From assembly GCA_030770425.1 (NCBI GenBank), contig JASJFT010000020.1, positions 62,001 through 126,000 on the forward strand: a stretch of 64,000 nucleotides of DNA, written 5' to 3'. The translations under genes and the position numbers were made by a program. The notes below the pieces were generated by a model. It was not told where the DNA came from. It worked only from the letters and a program-made list of their open reading frames with translations, and did not search any database. This document shows positions 58,379-64,000 of the stretch, piece after piece; position 1 is the first letter of the stretch, and each line of letters opens with the position of its first letter. The DNA is from Darksidea phi. Taxonomy: Eukaryota > Ascomycota > Dothideomycetes > Pleosporales > Lentitheciaceae.

Positions 58379-58696
58379 ATGAAGACCCTTATCAAGAAAA
58401 TAAATAGGATGGCGACGCTTTTTGGTGCAGATATTTCTATACACGCACGCCGGAAAAGTAAACAAGAGATCTACACGTCCTATGAGGACTTATCATGGCC
58501 TGCTGGAATAAAGGATATCGCCGTAAGTCTACGATCAGCCCCTCCTCTTCTTCGCTTCGCTAATCTAGTCAAGGCCAACTGTTATTCACTACCAGTTATA
58601 ATGACACCCGCAAGTCTTAGGATGGACATGATAAAAAGCAAGAAGAAAAGGAAACAGGTGGAAGATAGTCTTAAAGTCCCGGCAGATTCTTCATAG
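58379..58696 (+). CDS. Small MADS-like ORF (105 aa), status uncertain
   Basis: From ATG 58379 the frame reads MKTLIKKINRMATLFGADI, then YTSYEDLSWPAGIKDI. This resembles the RxxTLxKKAxELxxLxGxDV core and the following Trp-Pro segment of the small MADS-box-like proteins found in many copies in filamentous fungi. The upstream context (CTLLYRRQ-like, in frame) could extend it, so the true start may be missing and the gene truncated. It sits in the AT-rich compartment. A DNA-binding role would follow from the family. Confidence is modest because the match is from memory over about 45 residues. Confidence 0.35.
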   Translation: MKTLIKKINRMATLFGADISIHARRKSKQEIYTSYEDLSWPAGIKDIAVSLRSAPPLLRFANLVKANCYSLPVIMTPASLRMDMIKSKKKRKQVEDSLKVPADSS

Positions 58697-59147
58697 CTTA
58701 AGAGCGAATATAATTTTCAATCACGAATTTGGACTAAAGAAGTGGACGTGTCATAGTCTCCGTAAACCCTAGGGTAGATAAGAGAATCATGTGACAATTA
58801 GAAGCTTCTAGTAGAAAATTCTGAATATAGACCCATACAATAGATGGCTAGGTCGTGACTAGCGCTTAACTGGTCTTGTTCTACTCTCTTAAAGTGTGAT
58901 CGTAGAGAACAGAGAGTTATCATAAGAGTATGTGGCCAAGGAAAGACAGTGATAAGGAAGGGAATAAAAGATATTGAAAATATATATACTCCAGTGTTGC
59001 GCTAATTATAATAAAGGAACTTGGAGATGCTATGTTCGGCTACAAATTTAGTATTAAGGATGAAGAAGAGAGTGACTCAACACACACCAAAGCTTGGGCT
59101 GTTCCAAACTAAACGCCTTACATACTTGGTCTAAATAGTACAGAGAT
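58697..59147. other. AT-rich spacer
   Basis: No gene recognised. AT-rich sequence 3' of the recombinase relic. Confidence 0.55.
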
Positions 59148-60530
59148 CTATCCGTCGCGCCTGCGAAAAATATCATAGTTGTGCTCGCGTGCAGCATGAT
59201 TGATGAAGCGCAAACGGCCACGTAAACCCACGCCAGGTTTTTGACAGTTTGGATCAGAACAACATATTGGGTGGTCTTGCTTGTAAAGATTGAGGTGCAG
59301 CTCAACGTGATCGCGAGTTTTGTATACGGTACGATAGTGGCGAAGCCGGACTTCGTAAGGTTCTTTTGGATTGTGGAAGCAGAAGATACACTGCGTCTTT
59401 GCACAGCTCTGAGGAAACGGTGGAGGCTTCGGTGCTTCGTGGCTGTCCTGGATCCGTTGGACGCCCCAAGTGCGATCCGGCCTTAGTCGCCGTGGAGCCT
59501 CCCGTTTTCGGCATAATGCGAGTATTGCATTGATGGTCTGAATCCGGTGGTCAAGCTTGGCTTGGTCGCTGAGGTCGAAAGAACTTCTGCAGATGAGGTC
59601 GGCAACTAGTTTCCGCTCCTCTAGATGGTGCTCCACCTTCTTAGGTTCGCAGTCGTCCTTATTTAGGTCGAGAAGTGATAAGTCGAGCTGTCTATTTATC
59701 TCTATGGTGTCAATAGTATCGAAAAACCGCTGTCGGGTAGATGCAGTAGCTTCTTTGAGCGACTTCGCCTTTGCGCAACGGAGATCATCGTTAGCTTTCT
59801 TGTATATCTGATACATCTTCGTCCCCTCTACCTCCGCCTTCTTGATAGTTCGAGACTCTTCGCGAACCTCGCGAGACAACTGATCCCTCAACTCTCGGAG
59901 ATGGACAATCTTAGAATCCGCTCTGAGGGCATCGATTTCCGCTGGATTGGGCCCTATTGGAGCCCGTGGGTCAACGTAGCGACTCATGTGCGTGACTGCC
60001 TTGTAGAGGGCATCGTCCGAAGGGGGGCCAAGGAAGGCGGCTTGCGCATTGCATTGCACTCTTTCGTTGATGTATGCTTGATAGACGCCGGCATCTCTGT
60101 GGCCCATGACCTACTGAAGCTGCGGCTGTGTTGCGACAGCTAGTAAACGCTTAGTATTGATGCCTGAACAAGTACTTTGTTAGAAATCACGTACCTTCAA
60201 CTGCCTCACCTGCTCCTCGCCTGATAGCATAGGCAGTAAGAATTTGCATAAACCCTGCAGCGAGGCCCAAACGTTGGAGATAGTAGAGGAAGGTGTGATA
60301 ACGTAGGGCCTTCGTATCTGATGTCCCGATGCCTGTGGGAGTGCGGTTTGACGGAAGATTGGAGTTCTCAGCTTCTCTTGCTTCCACTTGAACTCTAGAC
60401 TGTGACGTGGAGCGGGGACCCGAGTGCGATAGATGTCTTCTACCGATGTCACCTTAGAGTCGAATGCGTTGTCAAGTATCGCTATGACAATCATGAGAAG
60501 GATAGGATCAAAGATTGTGAAAGGGGGATG
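59148..60530 (-). pseudogene. DUF3435 tyrosine recombinase relic (Starship-captain / 'FluG-domain' type)
   Basis: Reads on the minus strand from about 60530 to the stop at 59148. The order matches DUF3435 proteins: IFDPILLMIVIAILDNAFDS, SLEFKWKQEKLRTPIFRQT, then in another frame ALRYHTFLYYLQRLGLAAGF and AIRRGAGEA. After an intron at 60140-60194 (GTACGT, TAG) comes VMGHRDAGVYQAYINERVQC, the His/Tyr part of the tyrosine-recombinase active site. The C-terminal part has HMSRYVDPRAP, a coiled region and zinc-finger-like CIFCFHNP and CCSDPNCQ. Two lesions are visible: a frameshift near 60345 and an in-frame TAG at 60111-60113 where Gln is expected (CAG to TAG, a CpA transition). The N-terminal catalytic part upstream is missing or unrecognisable. 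Hence a dead copy. Such enzymes mobilise Starship elements. Confidence 0.8.
60486..60515. repeat. 30-bp direct repeat, copy 1 (inside recombinase relic)
   Basis: Identical over 30 bases to 60807-60836, in the same orientation; starts GACAATCATGAGAAGG. Confidence 0.95.
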
Positions 60531-60776
60531 GTGGGGCAGGAGAGCTCAGCCTTTCACCACCTTGCCCACGCATGCCGCGCTTGGGCATGATAGTATGATG
60601 AAGATGGTCAACGCATTGCGACCGTCATAAAATTTACTTTGGGACTCATTGATTGCTTTAGAAAGATGTGAATGTAGACGGCAGTAGGCGATCTGCTGAT
60701 CAAGTTGCTTTAGATTGCCTAAAAGGGTAGGTTCTGGGAAGTGTGGATTACAGTCGTTTTTGTTCGTTTTCGGATT

Positions 60777-60807
60777 TGGATTTGCATAGTGGAAGTCTCT
60801 TTATAAG
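60777..60807. repeat. Dispersed repeat copy 2
   Basis: Transition-only variant of 53446-53476, ending AGTCTCTTTATAAG. Its last base is the first base of the second 30-bp direct-repeat copy. Confidence 0.7.
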
Positions 60808-60836
60808 ACAATCATGAGAAGGATAGGATCAAAGAT
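60807..60836. repeat. 30-bp direct repeat, copy 2
   Basis: Exact second copy of 60486-60515, 321 bases away, outside the recombinase relic. Confidence 0.95.
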
Positions 60837-61006
60837 AAGATCATCGACTTCAGTAAGGATAAAGGTTTTACTAGGAGATGTTAGTAACCTAGATGCAAGT
60901 GTCCGTGAAACCACTTACGGCCTCGATTTCTTCTTCGCTTCTTTCGTATACTTCAAGGTCACCTCCATCACGATAATATCCCGCCTCCCTACGAGGAAAA
61001 TTTCTC

Positions 61007-61264
61007 GGTCTGGATCAGTGCATCATGCTCAACGCGGGACACCGCCCTGGCGATGTCTCGGAAAAGATGATGGCTACGACGGTTGAGGCGCTTATCGGGG
61101 CTGTCTATCTCGACTTTGGTGCCAAGAGAGAAGGCTTTGAGGAAGTTGAAAGGGTTATGGGTCACCTTGGATTCCTTGATCACCCGGGTCTCCAAGCGCA
61201 TTCCCCACTGGCGAAGAGCAAGATGGTTGGGAAGGTTGTCGGGGAGAGACGGAAGACGCCCTGA
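61007..61264 (+). pseudogene. RNase III-domain fragment
   Basis: The plus-strand frame reads GLDQCIMLNAG, then VSEKMMATTVEALIGAVYLDF, with a following VERVMGHLGF and a basic end, stop at 61262-61264. This is the C-terminal half of the RNase III catalytic domain; the conserved Glu of EALIGA would be a metal ligand. The preceding N-terminal half with the signature motif (ERLEFLGD type) is not found, because the frame meets stops just upstream and the AT-rich repeat junction begins at about 60.8 kb. It is most likely a gene truncated at the boundary of the accessory region. An unrecognised spliced upstream exon remains possible. Confidence 0.55.
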
Positions 61265-62289
61265 TTGTCGTTCTGCAGAATCGTATTTGTCGGCTTCTCT
61301 TGGAGTGTTACCCATGGGACGGAAGACTAACGGGAAGAGTCATTCATTGCAAGGCGGAGCCTCGCTGGTTCTCATATCGGCGTCCATCGTCCTACGATAC
61401 GTGTGTTGGGGGTAGTGAGTAAAGTAGCTTTTGGATGCAATTCGTGGTTGTGCTCTTGGAGGTTGGTTCTGATGACCAAGTTGGCGGGAACTTCGTATAG
61501 TTCTAACTGTGACGACAACAAAATGACATTCCTTGATACTCGTACCAGCCACCTTTTGCGATGATCGCGATCGTATGCTTAACATGGTGATTATCGTACG
61601 ATAATGGAGCGGGTAATTGCCGTATCCCAGCCTTCAGTCTAGCCAATTGTTGAAGTCACCGGTGCGATCCTACTTGTTATACATTAAGTGAAGAGGTAAT
61701 TAACTAGTTGGAGTAGGAAGGCGCGGGATACGCGTCTTACAGGAGGTACGCGTCCATTGTTAGCGAGGCTTATGGTTATACCCGGGAGCTGTCAATACGG
61801 GCGTACCATGACGGAAGCCAGCCACATGCCAGGAATTAACCATTCACATGCGCGTTCGCGCACCTCAATGGGTAGTTCGCAGGGGGGCTTGGATGGAATT
61901 AGAAGCTTGTGTTTCGGCGACTGCAAGGTACGGGGTTGTGTGCAGCATCGATTTGGGAGATCCGGGGCGCCATGCCCCACCTAGCGCTGCTGATTGGCGG
62001 GGCCGCCACGAGGCTGGGCCCCAGCCACACCATAATGCGCAACAACAAACATCGGACAGCCGCCGGACAAAGCCGCCGTCTCGACCACCCAATGTCCTGC
62101 ACAGGTAGTCGCTCATTCGCAGCCGTTGTTCACTTGGTCTTTCACCGCGGGAGCTTCGTTCGCTTCAGTCCCGCAACTGCAGCGCATGCTCCGCCTCGAA
62201 GCTCGAAACGGCCGCTTGCGCGGCTTCACCACCCCTCCTCTGAACCTCACTCTGTCGTCGTCGCTGCGATCGCTCCCTAAGACTTCGTC
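61265..62289. other. Intergenic, promoter of the C2-domain gene
   Basis: No gene recognised. Composition returns to about 50% GC by about 61.8 kb. Confidence 0.5.
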
Positions 62290-64000
62290 ATGGCTACCAA
62301 AACAGCAAGAGCAGGGGCCTTTGGGGGCCCGCATACGGCGGGCATCTTCTCCGACATGACGGTTGACGGTCCGGTAATTGGCACCTTGGTGGCTATCATA
62401 GATCGCGGGAGGAACCTACCGAACAGACGGTCAATGGGGAAGCAAGACCCGTACTGTGCCGCTCGACTGGGCAAAGAGGCAAAGAAAACGGCAACGGACC
62501 GCCGCGGAGGACAGACACCTAAATGGTACGACCGCATCTGTGGACTGCAACGTTATCGGACACTGACTGCCATGTAGGGATCAAGAACTACGCTTTACCG
62601 TCCACGACTCACCCGACTACCACCAGCTCAAGGTCTCGGTATTCAACGACGACAAGAAAACGGAGCTAATTGGAGAGACGTGGGTGAACCTCGAGAACAT
62701 CATAACACCCGGCGGAGGACAGAGCGATACATGGCATCCGCTCACCTGCAAGGGCAAATACGCCGGAGACATCCGCATCGAACTCACCTTCTATGATACC
62801 CGTCCGAAGGAGGAGAAAGCGCCGGCAGAAAGGAAGGAGAACACATTGGCCGAGAGACAGAGCCCGGCAGTCAGCGGACCTCGCGAGTCTAAACCCGTCA
62901 AGCGTAGGCCGCTCCCCAGTGATCCAACGGGAGCATCGCCATCTCCTGTAAACACACCCGAGCGCCGTGGATTGCAAGGAATACAGACCGGCCCTCGCGG
63001 ATACAATACCCCTCCACGACAGCAGCGCGCGAACGAGCAGACGCCGACCAGTCAACGTCGAACTCAGCACACAGATACGCCTCTGCGTAGGCCTCTGCCT
63101 GACGCATCACCTATGAATGGCACGCCGTCATCGAACCCCCATACTCCACAATCCCAGCAGTATGCGCCGCGAGCGGCAGAGCAGGACGTCTATCAAACTC
63201 CGCCAAACCCCCGTTCGTCAAATAACAATCTCGCGCAACATAACGAAGATGGCTTCGACATGTCTTATGCTGCTCCTAAACCATATGAGGTTCAGCCGGC
63301 CGATTCGCAACCACAGCATACTCGAGACCGGGGGAGTCGGACCATGTCCCAGGACGATTTCAGATCCTCGCGCGGCCACTCCCCCCGTCCACCACCCGAC
63401 CCGCCACATACACACTCTGCCCCAGTCGTGCCTACGCATCATATGTACGAGCCAGAACCTTCGCAGCAGGATCCGTACAGCGGAGCTGTGGGATATTCGA
63501 ACAGACGCGCATCTCCGCAGCCGGACATCTTTTCCCAGGACTCTTATCAAGACCCGTCATATCAGGTCGAGCCCCTGCGCTTGAGTCGGAACAGTCGTAG
63601 TAACGAGCAGATTGCGCCACACGATGCGTATCAAGCGCCTAAGGCCATCATGGATTCACACAATCCATACGATTCGTATGCTTCGTATGGGCGCAGAGCG
63701 AGCGCGATGCAACCAACAGTGGAGGATGAGGACGACATTCCGCCCCCACCTCCCGTACATAGAAGCAACGCGAACACTTTGGTCCAGCCTCAGCAGCCCA
63801 CTGACTACCACGGCGATGCTCCAGCACCGCTCAACACTTCGCGTTATAGAGATGAGCAGCCATACGGTTATGAATCGCCACCTCACTCTTATGAAACAGA
63901 TGGCTATGGACAAACGCATCATCAGGAACGTCGGTACACCTACCCCAACCCGTCGAGCCGGCCAGTATCACGCGACACTATGGCACCCTCGCCATTGCGA
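62290..64000 (+). CDS. fic1: C2-domain protein of the Fic1/Inn1 (ingression) type, partial
   Basis: ATG 62290; exon 1 to 62525, 54-nt intron (GTACGA, branch CTGAC, TAG at 62579), exon 2 from 62580 through the right edge without a stop. The N-terminal C2 domain reads IGTLVAIIDRGRNLPNRRSMGKQDPYCAARLG, then across the intron PKWDQELRFTVHD, KVSVFNDDKK, IGETWVNLENII and GDIRIELTFYD. A long Pro/Ser/Gln/Tyr-rich tail with PPRP-type motifs follows, as in yeast Inn1 and fission-yeast Fic1. There the C2 domain acts at the division-site membrane and the PxxP motifs bind SH3 domains of F-BAR and Cyk3-type proteins to couple ring constriction with septum formation. Role by homology; the C-terminus is outside the window. 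Confidence 0.85.

Noticed and set aside
1..64000. CRISPR arrays, bacterial operons, viral genomes
   Set aside because: None seen; the tandem arrays are coding microsatellites in a eukaryotic genome.

Overview
The window is nuclear DNA of a filamentous ascomycete (Pezizomycotina). The evidence is short GT-AG introns of about 45-60 nt with CTAAC/CTGAC branch sites, small intergenic gaps, and family content: AROM, Slt2-type MAP kinase, Has1 helicase, a HET-domain protein and a DUF3435 tyrosine recombinase. Gene content suggests Dothideomycetes, but this is inference. There is one scaffold gap inside a repeat array (20878-20976) and one homopolymer/N patch (9017-9290), so small indels should be read with the assembly in mind.

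Layout. 1-12.7 kb: the 5' end of the AROM gene (minus), a glycine-rich GPI-type surface protein, a small secreted protein interrupted by a one-base frame change, a pyroglutamyl peptidase, a broken leucine-rich-repeat gene and a five-exon secreted protein of the DUF7029/DUF7223 type. 13.5-22.6 kb: one giant minus-strand gene for a roughly 2,818-residue acidic, repeat-rich, coiled-coil protein. 24.3-31.8 kb: three unrecognised proteins and a tandem pair of small secreted cysteine-rich paralogues sharing an eight-cysteine module. 31.8-36.7 kb: the cell-wall-integrity MAP kinase, and a membrane-anchored aspartyl-protease-like protein whose first catalytic motif is lost. 38.2-45.6 kb: a secreted repeat protein with a GPI-type tail, an NAD(P)-binding reductase and, divergently, Has1. 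47.4-52.7 kb: a 1,717-residue disordered basic protein.

52.7-61.3 kb is a different compartment: AT-rich, gene-poor, with degenerate repeats differing by transitions, a HET-domain gene, a MADS-like ORF, a decayed DUF3435 tyrosine recombinase (the family of Starship captain genes) and an RNase III fragment. It reads as accessory DNA affected by repeat-induced point mutation. The window ends in core sequence with a C2-domain protein of the Fic1/Inn1 cytokinesis type, running off the right edge.

Surface and wall biology is well represented (GPI-type proteins, secreted proteins, Slt2, Fic1), but there is no sign of a single pathway cluster. Introns were placed by hand from splice signals and frame. 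Where I give a full exon structure, the exon lengths sum to whole codons.
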